NCBI GenBank assembly: GCA_018136815.1 | Contig: CM030935.1 | Coordinates: 1,236,204-1,300,203, forward strand | Length of the DNA: 64,000 bases | Reading direction: 5' to 3' | From: Isochrysis galbana | Taxonomy: Eukaryota; Haptophyta; Isochrysidales; Isochrysidaceae | Notes under the pieces: generated by a model | The model's input: the letters and a program-made list of their open reading frames with translations, nothing else | The model's database searches: none | What the model was told of the DNA's origin: nothing | Shown here: piece after piece, positions 1-9,770 of the stretch | How positions within the stretch are numbered: the stretch's first letter is position 1 | Layout: the number at the start of each line of letters is the position of its first letter | Position numbers and translations under genes: made by a program

Positions 1-1381
1 CCCGAGATAAGTAGCTGCGCACGTCCTTGAGGGCGAGCGTCATCGGCCGGCGTTTATCTGTGTATCCTGTTCCAATTACGTCCACAACGAGCGGTGCCTG
101 GTTCGCAACAAGCACATATACGCGTCGATAGTAGTTGCCTGGCTCCATCGGGGAGAAGTGCATGTTCACGAAGACTGAAAGGCCGGCCGGCACCACGCCT
201 GAGGTGGCCGACATCGAAAAGATGCCATTTGCATCGACATCGTGCAACTGGAAAGCCACGGGCGCCACTGAGCGATTAAAAATCTCCAACACGCGGCCCA
301 CCGATCGGCGAGGGGTCTCAATTGGGACGTCACCGAAATTGATGGATGTCTTCGAAAGCTCGACGAGCGGCCCGATTGCCTCGCCGATGGCCTCGACCGT
401 CACCGTGCTACCACTCGGTGTGAGGATGTCGTAGTGATCTCGAGTGTAAGTTCCAGTCACCGTCGGCTGGTAGATCACCGACACATCAAGCTCTCCATCA
501 GGAGGCACCACACCCGACGTTGGCGAGATGGTGAAGACGGGCGCAACATCGTTCTCGCGACGAACAATGTTGAAGCGGGCGTGGACGAGCGACTTGTTGG
601 CCAACTTGAATTGGCTACGATGAACGCTACCCGTAAGCACGGCACCGCAATCGATTGTCTCCTTCGAGCACGACAGGAATGGATATTTGCCAATCCCACC
701 GATGCGCATGACGTGAGGGCGGTGCTCAGGGATGTTGCACACGCACTGTGCGACGCTGACCGATGCGTCCTTGGGAGTGAACCGTGCTGTGATGTTGATC
801 GACGCGCCAGGCGCCATCGATCCCGATGATGGCATCAGAACGAATGGTTCGTCGCACGCCCAAGAGAAGGTCACCGGCATCTCACCAGGGTTTGAGATCG
901 CGAAAGACTTGACAGCGGTCTCCTGGACTGGACAAAAGCCAAAGTCTAGATTCTCTGGAACGTACGTCGACACCGAAGGCACCCAAGCGCGCACTGGAAC
1001 GATGAAGGAGCCTTTTTCGTTCCAGAATTGAACGCAGTCGTCGTATTCCTCAAGCTTGATGGGGCGGAATGCGACGGGAAGCGTATGCGAGAGGCCAGGC
1101 ATGAGCTGAATGGTCTCTGGAAAGGCCATCGAGAAGTACTTGGACTTGGGGAGCTTGTAACGAAGCTTCATTACTTTGGTTGTGACGTTTTTGATGACCA
1201 GCTGCTTCACGTACTCTCCCCCTGGCTCCCAACCCGCCGTCCACTCGAGTCCCTCGCTGCAGTCGACGCCGAAGCGGCGGACGCGCTGAGCTCGCGTGAG
1301 AGGCAAGGGCGGGCCGATCGAGGTAAAGGCGGCGCTGGCGGTGCCCGTGAGCGCAGGGTCGGTGAGTAAGGCAGTCACCAT
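1..1381 (-). CDS. CFAP65: CFAP65-like cilia/flagella-associated protein, N-terminal part (runs off window edge)
   Basis: Reading the minus strand from an ATG at 1381 gives one uninterrupted frame to the left edge, about 460 residues, so the gene is 5'-complete and 3'-truncated by the window. Around 1080-1240 the frame reads a WTAGWEPGGEY stretch, then VIKNVTTKVMKLRYK, then LPVAFRPIKLEEYDD. This order and spacing match my recollection of the N-terminal region of animal CFAP65 (CCDC108), which has WKGWELGGEF, then LVLKNV, then LPVVFRPIELKEY. Further on, several immunoglobulin-like ASH/MSP-type modules follow, with repeated patterns such as FGFCPVQET, FAISNPGEMPVTFSW and INFGDVPIETP. The CFAP65 family is required for the motile axoneme, so this organism probably makes a flagellum. 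No intron is needed inside the visible part. The short ORFs on the plus strand here are shadows. Divergent neighbour: the WW protein starting at 2335. Confidence 0.85.
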   Translation of the reverse strand, partial: MVTALLTDPALTGTASAAFTSIGPPLPLTRAQRVRRFGVDCSEGLEWTAGWEPGGEYVKQLVIKNVTTKVMKLRYKLPKSKYFSMAFPETIQLMPGLSHTLPVAFRPIKLEEYDDCVQFWNEKGSFIVPVRAWVPSVSTYVPENLDFGFCPVQETAVKSFAISNPGEMPVTFSWACDEPFVLMPSSGSMAPGASINITARFTPKDASVSVAQCVCNIPEHRPHVMRIGGIGKYPFLSCSKETIDCGAVLTGSVHRSQFKLANKSLVHARFNIVRRENDVAPVFTISPTSGVVPPDGELDVSVIYQPTVTGTYTRDHYDILTPSGSTVTVEAIGEAIGPLVELSKTSINFGDVPIETPRRSVGRVLEIFNRSVAPVAFQLHDVDANGIFSMSATSGVVPAGLSVFVNMHFSPMEPGNYYRRVYVLVANQAPLVVDVIGTGYTDKRRPMTLALKDVRSYLSR

Positions 1382-2334
1382 CCCCTGCAGCTTCAGTACA
1401 GCCCTCGCTCCCTCCTCTCTGCTCGCTCTCCCAGCCCGAGCCCCCTCCCCCTCCCTCCTTCTCTCTGCCTCTCGCTCTCTCTCTGCTTGCCTGCCTCCTT
1501 CCCTTCCTCCCTCTCTCTCTCCCTCCCTTCCTCCCCCCCCCCCTTCTCTCTCTCCGCTCCCCGCTCTCGCCGCCAACGCTGCTCAACAACACGGAGGAGA
1601 GTTGGAAACGACCCACGACAAAAAAAAAAGTGGTGGGGGGGGGGGAGCTGGCCCGCTGTGCTATGCTCGACAAGCAGCGGCGGACAAATCAATGTCGAGG
1701 TCGTTTTCATACGGTATGTGGGGGTAGTAAGGTGCTTCATTCGGTTCGAGCACCGTTGACCGGGCTACAATACCCTCCTCCTCCGAGTGTACTCCCTACT
1801 CTAGTAGAGTAGAGTACTCTACTCTAGAGCTAGAGTAGAGTAGAGCTCTAAAGTAGAGTAGAGAGTAGAGAGTGAAGGTCGAGATGGTTGGGATCGAGGT
1901 GACCTCTCGGCGCGGGGAAAGTACCATCGTAAGAATCGTACATTTATAAAGCTTCTCATCGGCTAGAATCCGTAGCCACGCGCGCCAACCGCGCGCACAA
2001 AGGGCCTCTCGAGAGGGAGAGATGGGAGGCACGATGCCGGAGCACTATGGTTATACTGCCGCAACAAGAAAACTCTGCCCCCCCTCCCTCTCGGGTGGGG
2101 GGGGACTCTCTCCCGGCCCTTTTGCCACCGCCCACCGGCCGCGAGCGCCAAGAGGCGGGAAGGCGAGGGAAGGCGGCGGGCGGGGGAAGGGAGAGAGGGA
2201 GGGGGAGGGGAGGGCAAGTTGGGAAGGGAGGGGAGCGGGGGCGGGGGAAAGGAGGGCAGGGAGGGTAGCCTGCTGCCACCTGCGGCGCGAGCACGCGGCG
2301 AACCCTCCGCGGCGCGCTCGCTCGGCGCACGCCC
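1382..2334. promoter_or_regulatory. Divergent intergenic region with pyrimidine and purine tracts
   Basis: This 950-bp region separates CFAP65 (minus) from the WW-domain gene (plus) and should hold both promoters. The plus strand is pyrimidine-rich at about 1390-1560 and purine-rich at about 2145-2265, so each gene has a GA-rich sense strand just upstream of its start. At 1798-1875 there is a tract built from repeated AGTAGAGT/CTCTACTC units with self-complementary arms. No TATA box can be assigned with confidence. Confidence 0.5.
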
Positions 2335-4911
2335 ATGTTTGGCCCTCCGCCGCGCTACGAGCAGCGCGACGGCTGGATGAGGCCCGCACACAGCGCCACG
2401 ATAGATACCGTACGCCCGCCGCCTCCGCCCCCGCCACGGCCGCGCTGGTGGGGCCACCACGAGAAGAACACCGCCAGGCCGCCTTCGAGGCCAAAGGAGC
2501 GGCAGCCTCTTCAGAGCTGGGACGTGGTAGACCGGCACCGGAAGCTTGACCTACACCCACCGCGGGCAATGCGAGTCGGCTCGTGGCAGCCAGACGCCGA
2601 CTGGAGGCCTGTCGCTCTCGCACGGCGGCATGAGCCAGCATGGCAAGGGGCTCCTCGACGGCCGGTGACGAGGGGAGCACCACAGGTCAACCCGAAGACT
2701 TCCAAACATGCCAGACAGCATGTCGCGTGGTATGACGATGATCCTCGCCTCGGCCATCAAGTGGATGATAACGACTCCGACCACGAAGATCCGCCCCAGC
2801 CCCGTCCTAGGCAATCAACGTCACGGGCGGGGCGGTCGCCGAGCATATCGCGAGCAAAGGCAGATCGGCGACAACCTCGAGCCATTTCTCCTATGCCTCG
2901 TGGGAGCAATAAGCAGCCGCCGGCACGCGCGAAAACGCCGTTGACCGGCCAGCCGCGTCCAGTTCACCAACGCCGGCCGCCTTCCGAGTCGCCTCCGCAT
3001 CTAACCCCAGCTTGTAGGCCACGTGCAGGGGCCGTGACCGAGCCCACCAGGCGTGCTCAGCCGGCCTCAACGAAAGGCGCGTCGTCCGCTCTGAGGGTGG
3101 ACAATGTGGAATTGGCTCAATGGCAGGCAAGGCTACCCGAAGGCTGGAAGGCACTTCAAGCGCCCAACTCTCGCATCTACTTCTGGAACACCAAGACGGG
3201 AACGGTCACTTGGGAGCCACCTTGTCTGGCGCCGTTGCCACCAACCCCACCACCAGACAAGAAGGCCGACGCGAGTAAAAGCATGCACGTTGATCAGGCC
3301 CAACCTTCCGTTGAAAGTCCTGCCGTCAATTGCAATGAGTCGACAGTGTTGCCCGAAGGCGGCAAGGTCACCTGTGAGGTGGCCCGTGTGGGGACATTAA
3401 GTAGAACAGAGAGGCCGAGTGCACCTATTTCCGACGCCAGGAAGGTGAAGAAGGGCGAGAGTCCTCCGAGGGCAACAGGCTCGCCGACAACAGAGCTCCA
3501 GCCGCGGATGAACCTCTCCCCATCATTGACTGCAAATCTCCCTCCAGCGGGCCTTCCCACCCGCAAGGGCGCTGTGGTCTGGGCGGCATCACGGTCGGCC
3601 AAGGCTCGGCACCATCCGGGCACTGCACTGCCAGGACCAATAGTTTCTACCCATCCGGAATGGATGGAGCAGAGCGAGCGAGAGCGCTTGGCGGAAGCTT
3701 CTGCGGCGCGGCGGCGTGAAGAGGCGGCGAGTGCTTGGGAATGCGCCCAACATCGTTGGATCGAAAAGGAGGGCGAGCGGGCGCGCAGGGAGGCGGAAGA
3801 AGAGGCACGTGAACTTGCCATCATCGAGGCTGCGCGTCGCTCATCCGAAGAATGCCGTCGGCTTGTCGCAGAGAAGCGACGGCGAGAAGTTGAGGCTGCG
3901 GATGCGAAGGCGCGAGAGATGGCATTGCGCGTCTGGTCAGAGAATCAAGCGCTGGCTCGGCGTAACCGCGCTCAGCTGCTTGGAGAGGAGGTGCTCGACG
4001 TCGACACCTTCTCCGACTCGGCGGGCGAGGCCTTGGACGATGGCCATTTAGCGCTCCAAGAGCTGGAGCCGCCACAACAAGTTGCAACAGGCGTTGTGGG
4101 CGCGGCTCCCTTCGAACGTGTTGCTGAAGCAGACTCGCGCGACATTCCTGAGGGCCTTGTGCACCCGGCAAGCTTCTTCGCTGCGACTCAGGGCAACAGC
4201 GACTGGGACAAGACGACGAGGTCGAAGGTTCCAGCCCTTTCGCCGCCCACGGATAGCCTGCCACCTCGACGCCCTGCTGAGGCGTGGAGCGTCGACTTTA
4301 ATCGCTTGGAGGTTGAGGAGCCACCACATCGTAAACCGAAAGCTGCTCCCACATCTGTTAATCGGCGGAAGCGACCGTCCTCGCCAACTATTACAGTGGT
4401 GGCGCCCGATTGGCCACCGATAAGCGGCATGCCGTCATCGAACGCAAATATGCCTGATCAAATTCATAGCGGAGGATCGCAGCAAGATTCTATATTGCGA
4501 GGCCTAGAGAAATCGGCCTCCGAGCCTCACGACGTCCCATCGACACCGGAAGACCTTGGACCCGACGCCTTCAACTTACATGCCGATCAGCTAGGTTGGG
4601 AGAGTGGCTATCTCGAGGGCGAGCAGCCCGCATGGGTGAAGAGCCCGGCGGGAAATGTAGCGACACTTGCTGAACGGGCGTGCGGTGCGTGTAGCTCAGC
4701 TGATTCCTTTAATATGCCGGCGCAAGGCCAGTACATCGACTTTCCTATCAAGCCCGACGCTGCGGAGCCGTCGACAAGCTCGAACGCATCCGTGCTTGAT
4801 GCGGTTGACCGCTTTTTGGCGGGCGATATGGCCCACCATTTCATGTCTAGCCAGACACAGGTGGCGGGTGAAGCGGAGACGCTAGCCAATCATTTCACGA
4901 TGAGGCCTTGA
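2335..4911 (+). CDS. WW-domain protein with proline-rich N-terminus and coiled coil, 858 aa
   Basis: Single open frame from ATG 2335 to TGA. Residues 1-260 are basic, proline- and arginine-rich and probably disordered. A WW domain lies at about residues 266-299: it begins LPEGWKAL, has the aromatic run YFWN, and ends with the second Trp in TVTWEPP. WW domains bind proline-rich ligands. From about residue 443 to 548 the sequence is a long charged coiled coil rich in Glu, Arg and Ala (for example ERERLAEASAARRREE). The C-terminal third is low-complexity with acidic patches. I do not recognise an orthologue. A role as an adaptor or an RNA-processing/transcription factor is only an inference from WW plus coiled coil. 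The start follows a GA-rich tract, and an earlier in-frame start cannot be excluded. Confidence 0.8.
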   Translation: MFGPPPRYEQRDGWMRPAHSATIDTVRPPPPPPPRPRWWGHHEKNTARPPSRPKERQPLQSWDVVDRHRKLDLHPPRAMRVGSWQPDADWRPVALARRHEPAWQGAPRRPVTRGAPQVNPKTSKHARQHVAWYDDDPRLGHQVDDNDSDHEDPPQPRPRQSTSRAGRSPSISRAKADRRQPRAISPMPRGSNKQPPARAKTPLTGQPRPVHQRRPPSESPPHLTPACRPRAGAVTEPTRRAQPASTKGASSALRVDNVELAQWQARLPEGWKALQAPNSRIYFWNTKTGTVTWEPPCLAPLPPTPPPDKKADASKSMHVDQAQPSVESPAVNCNESTVLPEGGKVTCEVARVGTLSRTERPSAPISDARKVKKGESPPRATGSPTTELQPRMNLSPSLTANLPPAGLPTRKGAVVWAASRSAKARHHPGTALPGPIVSTHPEWMEQSERERLAEASAARRREEAASAWECAQHRWIEKEGERARREAEEEARELAIIEAARRSSEECRRLVAEKRRREVEAADAKAREMALRVWSENQALARRNRAQLLGEEVLDVDTFSDSAGEALDDGHLALQELEPPQQVATGVVGAAPFERVAEADSRDIPEGLVHPASFFAATQGNSDWDKTTRSKVPALSPPTDSLPPRRPAEAWSVDFNRLEVEEPPHRKPKAAPTSVNRRKRPSSPTITVVAPDWPPISGMPSSNANMPDQIHSGGSQQDSILRGLEKSASEPHDVPSTPEDLGPDAFNLHADQLGWESGYLEGEQPAWVKSPAGNVATLAERACGACSSADSFNMPAQGQYIDFPIKPDAAEPSTSSNASVLDAVDRFLAGDMAHHFMSSQTQVAGEAETLANHFTMRP

Positions 4912-5837
4912 GATGTGGCAACCCGAGCTATCGCGCCCAGTCGAGGCTAGGATCGTGAATACTGGTCACCACGTATCGATATTGAGTGTTGGTCATCACG
5001 CTACTGGCGGGGGCAACGGTGCGGCACATGAATGCCGTACCAGCATATGTGAGGCCGCCCCCACGTGGAGAAGCGTGATTCGCATCGGCTTCGGGTACCA
5101 CGGAATTAATGCTCATGCGCGCGTTAGGTAGAACGTAGAGAGTGAGAGTGCACAAATCTAGGTACGGGCTACACGTCACAAAACATTGAACATTACAAGA
5201 TTATATTTGGCGCCTTGCTTGGTCTACTCAGCGCGCACGTATTACGTATTGGCCACTTCATGTCCAATACGAATAGCTGCACCTGTTACTTGATTCGTTG
5301 CGAAGCGCGAGGTGGCTTGCCTTAGGTCGTTTGCCTTCATTTGGTACCCCTCGTTTCCAAATACGCGATGCGCCGCTCCCGGCACAAAAAAAATCTTCAA
5401 GTATTTGAGCAAAGGCACCCACCTCACAGTGCTCAACCATGTCTATAAATGGAATGTCGCCTGATGATATAGTACTCAAGCGATTGCAATGGATCATAAG
5501 AATAAGAAAGATGGACGAGAACTTTAAAAATTCATCACACCTCTCTTTCCGCCATATGCCAATTCTAAATCTGCCATGCAGGTTATGGCGGAAGCATTGG
5601 ACAGCATCAGTCCGCCGCCGCCGGTTGGGGTCAACCTGTCCAACCCAAAATTTTCGACGTACATACACTGTCGAATGTCAGTTCTTATTCAGTTCATTAA
5701 ATTTCAAGCACAATACGGACATTAAAGACACCTTACACAGAATTTGCGAGATTGATAAATCATTCACACTGGTTTATATATGAGACACACTCTCTTGAGC
5801 CAGAAATTCACTGAGAAAACAATCATCAATATGAGTC
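4912..5837. other. Intergenic DNA without a supportable gene
   Basis: Downstream of the WW gene. ORFs of 114 and 136 codons overlap on opposite strands at 5258-5783 but show no family motif. One short frame at about 5545-5720 has a plausible composition but is closed by stops on both sides. I see no RNA gene here. Confidence 0.4.
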
Positions 5838-6254
5838 GTGATGATCTGCTTGGTGCTTGGTACAATCAAAGCTTATGTCGATTCGGAATTAACTCCCCAC
5901 CTCCAAGAATTGTTAGAAGGTGTCGATTCGGGTTCAGCTTCCCAAGTAAAGATTGAAAACAAAAGGCCGCTTATCGATTCGGCTTCAGCTCCCGTAAAGA
6001 TTGAACCCACAAGGCCCAGTAACATCAAATACAAAAGCAAGCTCGGCCCTAGGACACCGGGTCGAGCTCACCATGAGGGCGCTCCTGCCGAGCGAGTCCA
6101 CCGCGGCAGGGGGCGTACATCTCATGCGAGCGTCTCCACGGGGTGCTCCTCAAGCAGCGCCATCACGCGCGATTGGTCTCCCCGCTGGCGGCGGCCGTGC
6201 GAGCGCGTCGCGCTCGCTGTCACCTGTGTCGGCATGCTCGTCGGTCGGTCGTGA
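5838..6254 (+). pseudogene. Possible exon with tandem VKIE-containing repeat
   Basis: Between about 5905 and 6030 two copies of a roughly 51-bp unit follow each other in frame. The peptide units read DSGSASQVKIENKRP and DSASAPVKIEPTRP. VKIE fits the psi-K-x-E SUMO-acceptor consensus. Downstream the frame becomes arginine-rich and unconvincing. This could be a repeat-bearing exon of a lost or unrecognised gene, or chance. Function unknown. Confidence 0.25.
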
Positions 6255-7584
6255 GTAGTGTGAGAGGCTGAGGTCGTCAAAAAGTTGGTACCTGAGAGCA
6301 TGTGCAGGCCCGCGCCATGGGTCAGGGTGGGAGGTGGTGAGGTGGTCTGGCAAGCGTGTCAGACATCGGCCGACAGTCCGACGGGCCCTCCGCGCGGGGG
6401 GGGTCGGGAGCAATGGCGGGCAACCTTTCAGAGGGCCCAGTTTGGGTGAGATCTGGCGGGACCCAAAGGCGGGCACCAGACCTGAGCGGCCAGGGGCTGG
6501 CAGGGGGAGGGGGAGGGTGGGGGGCCGTCGCGCACCACTTTGGTGGGAGGTGCACCCGCCGGTGGCCCGCGAGGGGGGCCATTGCGAGGGGGAATCCCAG
6601 GGTCCTACGACGCCATCATTTTCGTAGGACGCGGTCCTATAATGTAGGACGGAACTTTTTAGCCGTATAAAGACGCGACATGCTGTGGCACTATTGGGTA
6701 TTCGGCATTGTACCCATGGGTATCATGATTAGCTTTGTGCTCATCTTTGTAATAATAACACTCATTGGAGGAATTGTTCAAACATTCCTACCTGAAAAAC
6801 AAAACAAACTTAAACGGTGATACCTCAAATCGAATGCACATCACACCCTTCTAGTGAGACATGGAATTGTAGACCGCAGAGAAACAAGATGCTATGCGCA
6901 CGCACGGTGCTAGTTCGTCACTCTGTGCCAAAAATAGATGAACCCTTAAGAGACTTGATTAGCTTTGTACTCATCTTCCTAATAATAATATTATCGTGGC
7001 TACCTAAAAAGAAAACAAGCACATATGGATGCCAAAAAAATCACCTGGCCCTCTTTTGACGGAACGCGACTTTCGCATTCCTTCATGGGGCAAGCAGGAT
7101 TCTATCTACCACACTCCACACTTCTCGTTACCTCCGATTTCGGTGTGGACGAGCACCTCTTGCGGGTGCGCGTCACCGAGAAACAACGCAAACATCACGG
7201 TACGCGCCGCATCATGCATCATGCGTCATACGCATACCCGCTTCCTTCCCCGCCCTCGCATGGGCCATGCATGGGGGCGTGCCATCAGCGATACCCCTTG
7301 TAGTCGCTTTGGCTCAACGTTTCATCCGCGCCAAGGCAGCTCTCGAACCGCCCACGGAGTTCTTCTTTCAACTTTCCGGAGAGCGCCCCCCGTCCACTCC
7401 CACCATATCTCAATGGGTCAGTGTGTCAGTGTAGCGCTCGCAAAAGCAGGCATCTCGGCATCCACCCGAACACAAACGACTACCTATCCTGACTGTGAAT
7501 GTACTACTATAAGTTATAAAGGGTTGGGCAGATCAGGTGGGGGGGACCTTCCGCGCCGCCGCTGCGGGAGGGATCGGCGAAGGA
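6255..7584. other. Repeat-rich intergenic DNA upstream of the AP2 gene
   Basis: Contains a GC-rich block (6390-6620), the small membrane-ORF pair listed separately, and a MITE-like end at 7055-7078 whose 23-bp CCTCTTTTGACGGAACG motif recurs at about 17131 and 23437. The last 500 bp before 7585 should contain the AP2-gene promoter, but no element is recognisable. Confidence 0.4.
6680..6820 (+). CDS. Possible small membrane protein, 46 aa
   Basis: ATG at 6680 opens a short frame with one strongly hydrophobic stretch (SFVLIFVIITLIGGIV) followed by a basic tail ending KQNKLKR. A diverged copy of the same hydrophobic segment (ISFVLIFLIIIL, then WLPKKK) is encoded about 230 bp downstream at 6955-7015 in a longer frame (6817-7059). 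Two related copies suggest either a duplicated microprotein or a duplicated transposon end. The second copy's flank continues into a MITE motif, so the transposon explanation is strong. No known family recognised. Confidence 0.25.
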   Translation: MLWHYWVFGIVPMGIMISFVLIFVIITLIGGIVQTFLPEKQNKLKR

Positions 7585-8952
7585 ATGTCGCAGCGCCAGC
7601 CGCGTGCCGCGAGCGCGCGCGCAAGCCTCGCCTGGAAGGTCGATAAATGCGCGCTCCAGGAGCTCAAGCAGCAGGAGCGTGACGACGTCTTCGCGCTGAA
7701 GAACGCAAAGAAGTTGGCGGTCTTGGCCAAGAAGGAGGCGCAGAAGGTGGCGAAGAAGGCGGCGGTGGAAGCGGCGACGATCGGTGAGCACGAGCCCAGC
7801 GGGTACACCGAGATCGCCACCCTTCGCCGGCTGGAGAGCAAGTACACGCCCGAGATACTGGATTACTGTGCACGACGCCTCCCGGCAGCCCTCTTGCTTC
7901 ATGGATGGAAGGTGCTCCCTCATGACGCGGGCGGGAACTCTTCTTCTTACAGCGAGGGACATTTCATGTACGTCTTCACTGGTGACGCAGTTGGAAAAGG
8001 CGGCAACGTGCCCTTCTTCACCGGGACCGACTCTGTCTTTGCATGGTGGGAGGCTCGTCTACTGGCCCAGTCAAAGAGGGCAGCAGTTGGGGTCGCACCT
8101 CCACTCCCAAGGTACTTGAAGGGCAAGGTGGTGTACGGGGACGATCCGGCTGACGAGCAGCCGACCCCCGTTGAGGCGCTAAACTTGCGGCTGTGGCGGT
8201 GCCAAAAGACTCGTACACGGCCGGAAGGTTTTCAAGGCGTGATGAGGAAGACAGAAGGCAATGGCTTCTTTTACGTTGTCAAGCATGATGCAACGTACCT
8301 TGGTTCGTTCGCAAGTGCCGTTGAGGCTGCACATGCCTTCGCCGCACATCTCGCGGCACGAGGCGCGATCCTCGGTCCAGACGATGACCCAACAGCTCTC
8401 CCCTGCTTGAGCAAGGATCCTGCAAAACCCAAGAGACCCGCTCAGCCCGTGTGTCTTCCAAATGTGGCCAAACGCCCGAAAGTGAAGCCGAAGTCAAGAA
8501 GGCCCACTCACATCTCTCAGGTTTGTGACGCTAAGTCTGTACCAGCGAGCACTCCTGCGGAGCAGGAACCAGTCCCCGATGTCTGGTCAGCATGCGCACA
8601 CGCGTCACCACCGACGTGGGTACATAATCATGCAAGCACACGCACATGTGATCGAAACTCATCGCTGACGAGCTCAATGTGTGCTGATGGTGACACCGAT
8701 ACAGCTGAAATAGATGCTTCGATGTGGAGGACTAAAAGAGAGGAGTTGCCGACACATAGGGATACCCTCACATCGTCTAGTCCTTGCAGTCAAGGCGTAG
8801 CGAATACAGCTCAAACGAGGCCTCATGATGCTCTCCCGCCCAAATGTCCATTTGAGAGTGGGGAAGGAGATGAGGAGGAGGTAGTGGTCGAGGTCATTGC
8901 CATCGGCGCTTCTGATGATGAAGAAGAGGAACAACCCAAGCATAAAGGCTGA
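7585..8952 (+). CDS. AP2/ERF-like DNA-binding domain protein, 455 aa
   Basis: The convincing start is the ATG at 7585 (MSQRQPRAAS); the open frame further upstream lacks an ATG. The N-terminus is Lys/Ala-rich and helical (residues about 30-70). A central globular part follows (about 85-170, containing HGWKVLPHD and HFMYVFTGDA). An AP2-like domain lies at about residues 200-262: GFQGVMRK, then FFYVVKHDATYLGSF, then AVEAAHAFAAHLAA. This matches the AP2 pattern of an RGV strand, a middle strand, LGxF, and the closing AAxAYDxAA helix, with Phe for Tyr. The tail has basic, NLS-like patches (RPKVKPKSRRP) and ends in a very acidic segment. AP2 domains act as sequence-specific DNA-binding modules in plants, algae and apicomplexans and in some homing elements. 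Intronless here. Nuclear transcription factor is the likely role. Confidence 0.7.
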   Translation: MSQRQPRAASARASLAWKVDKCALQELKQQERDDVFALKNAKKLAVLAKKEAQKVAKKAAVEAATIGEHEPSGYTEIATLRRLESKYTPEILDYCARRLPAALLLHGWKVLPHDAGGNSSSYSEGHFMYVFTGDAVGKGGNVPFFTGTDSVFAWWEARLLAQSKRAAVGVAPPLPRYLKGKVVYGDDPADEQPTPVEALNLRLWRCQKTRTRPEGFQGVMRKTEGNGFFYVVKHDATYLGSFASAVEAAHAFAAHLAARGAILGPDDDPTALPCLSKDPAKPKRPAQPVCLPNVAKRPKVKPKSRRPTHISQVCDAKSVPASTPAEQEPVPDVWSACAHASPPTWVHNHASTRTCDRNSSLTSSMCADGDTDTAEIDASMWRTKREELPTHRDTLTSSSPCSQGVANTAQTRPHDALPPKCPFESGEGDEEEVVVEVIAIGASDDEEEEQPKHKG

Positions 8953-9344
8953 ATCTCGAATGTACGGCATTGTTCCACTCTAACGGATTGTACACATCTA
9001 CGTCGGTGCACGCACGTTGCCGTGTAGCTTTCGCGGTCCGCATGGCTAGCACCGAACGCTTGAGTAAATCATGTAGTATATGGTTTCCTCGTGCTATTTC
9101 GCGCACAGGCGTAGCACGTAGCACTGCCCTTGCCGCCAACCATCGCTTGCCATAGTCTGAAAGACATGGCTGCGTGCATTGTTGAGACTTGTGTGAGATT
9201 GTTTCGACTCTTGGGAATTTACATTTGCCTATGGCCTTCAACGCAAGGTAGTGTGACTTGCGAGATCCTTCGCCGCCTTGCGTTTGCCCGTTGCGCGCCG
9301 CGCTCTTCCGCTTGCAAGCGTACTTCGCCAGCCAGAATAGGACA
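8953..9344. other. 3' flank of the AP2 gene
   Basis: Contains no supportable gene. A 115-codon minus-strand ORF (8894-9241) overlaps the end of the AP2 gene and lacks motifs. Confidence 0.4.
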
Positions 9345-9395
9345 AAACATAATTAATTTTATGTCCTAGCCAACCTCACTAGCTAATGGACACAA
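9345..9395 (-). mobile_element. 3' end of the GC-rich retroposon family (reverse orientation)
   Basis: On the minus strand this reads the conserved 3' terminus (CTAGTGAGGTTGGCTAGGA), followed by an AT-rich tail. The same terminus occurs near 21950 (minus), 50785 (plus) and 62310 (plus). It abuts the 5' end of another copy beginning at 9399. Confidence 0.6.
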
Positions 9396-9398
9396 CGT

Positions 9399-9770
9399 TT
9401 CAACTAAGTTTATACTTAGTTTGCTCATGGCGGGGCACGAGCCCCCGCCTCTCTCCATTGCTCCCCTGCTGTCCTGCTGTGGGGGAGGAACCACCCATCC
9501 TCCTCGCATGCCTTGACTGCCCTGCTCACCCACTCTCCCCCCCATAGGCTCGCCTGGATCGCTCGTCCTGGCCCGTCGTGGCCAGCTCACTGATTCACAA
9601 CCTCTAGCCTCCCCCCCGGTCGACATGCAGACAGATGTTGCGTGTTGCGTGGGGACCCCAACCCCAAGATGAGCTCGGGAGCGCCAGCGAGGGAGAAGCA
9701 GGGGAGGCTAGGGCCCAAACCCAACCTCCTCTGCCCCCTGTGCTGGCCTTTGGCCTCTAGGAGCCTGTAG
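9399..9770 (+). mobile_element. 5' part of the GC-rich retroposon family
   Basis: Starts with the diagnostic hairpin AACTAAGT-TTAT-ACTTAGTT, followed by a second G-run/C-run stem around CACGA. The complete family member is at 61480-62350. In this copy the third base of the second stem is C on the left arm and G on the right arm, where the reference copy has only G and C runs, so pairing is kept. The module at 9690-9760 (GCCAGCGAGGGAGAAGCAGG) also occurs at 61757, 31540 and, inverted, near 21790 and 63650. Confidence 0.6.

Noticed and set aside
1050-1740. Minus-strand ORFs of 207 and 115 codons over the CT-rich tract
   Set aside because: They are out of frame with the CFAP65 homology and are Arg/Glu/Gly runs produced by the purine repeat.
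1739-1770. tRNA-like GGTTCGAGCACC T-arm
   Set aside because: No acceptor stem or D-arm at the expected distance on either side.
1962-2683. Several 120-210 codon ORFs on both strands near the WW gene start
   Set aside because: Shadows of the WW gene and of the GA-rich leader; Pro/Arg/Ser composition only.
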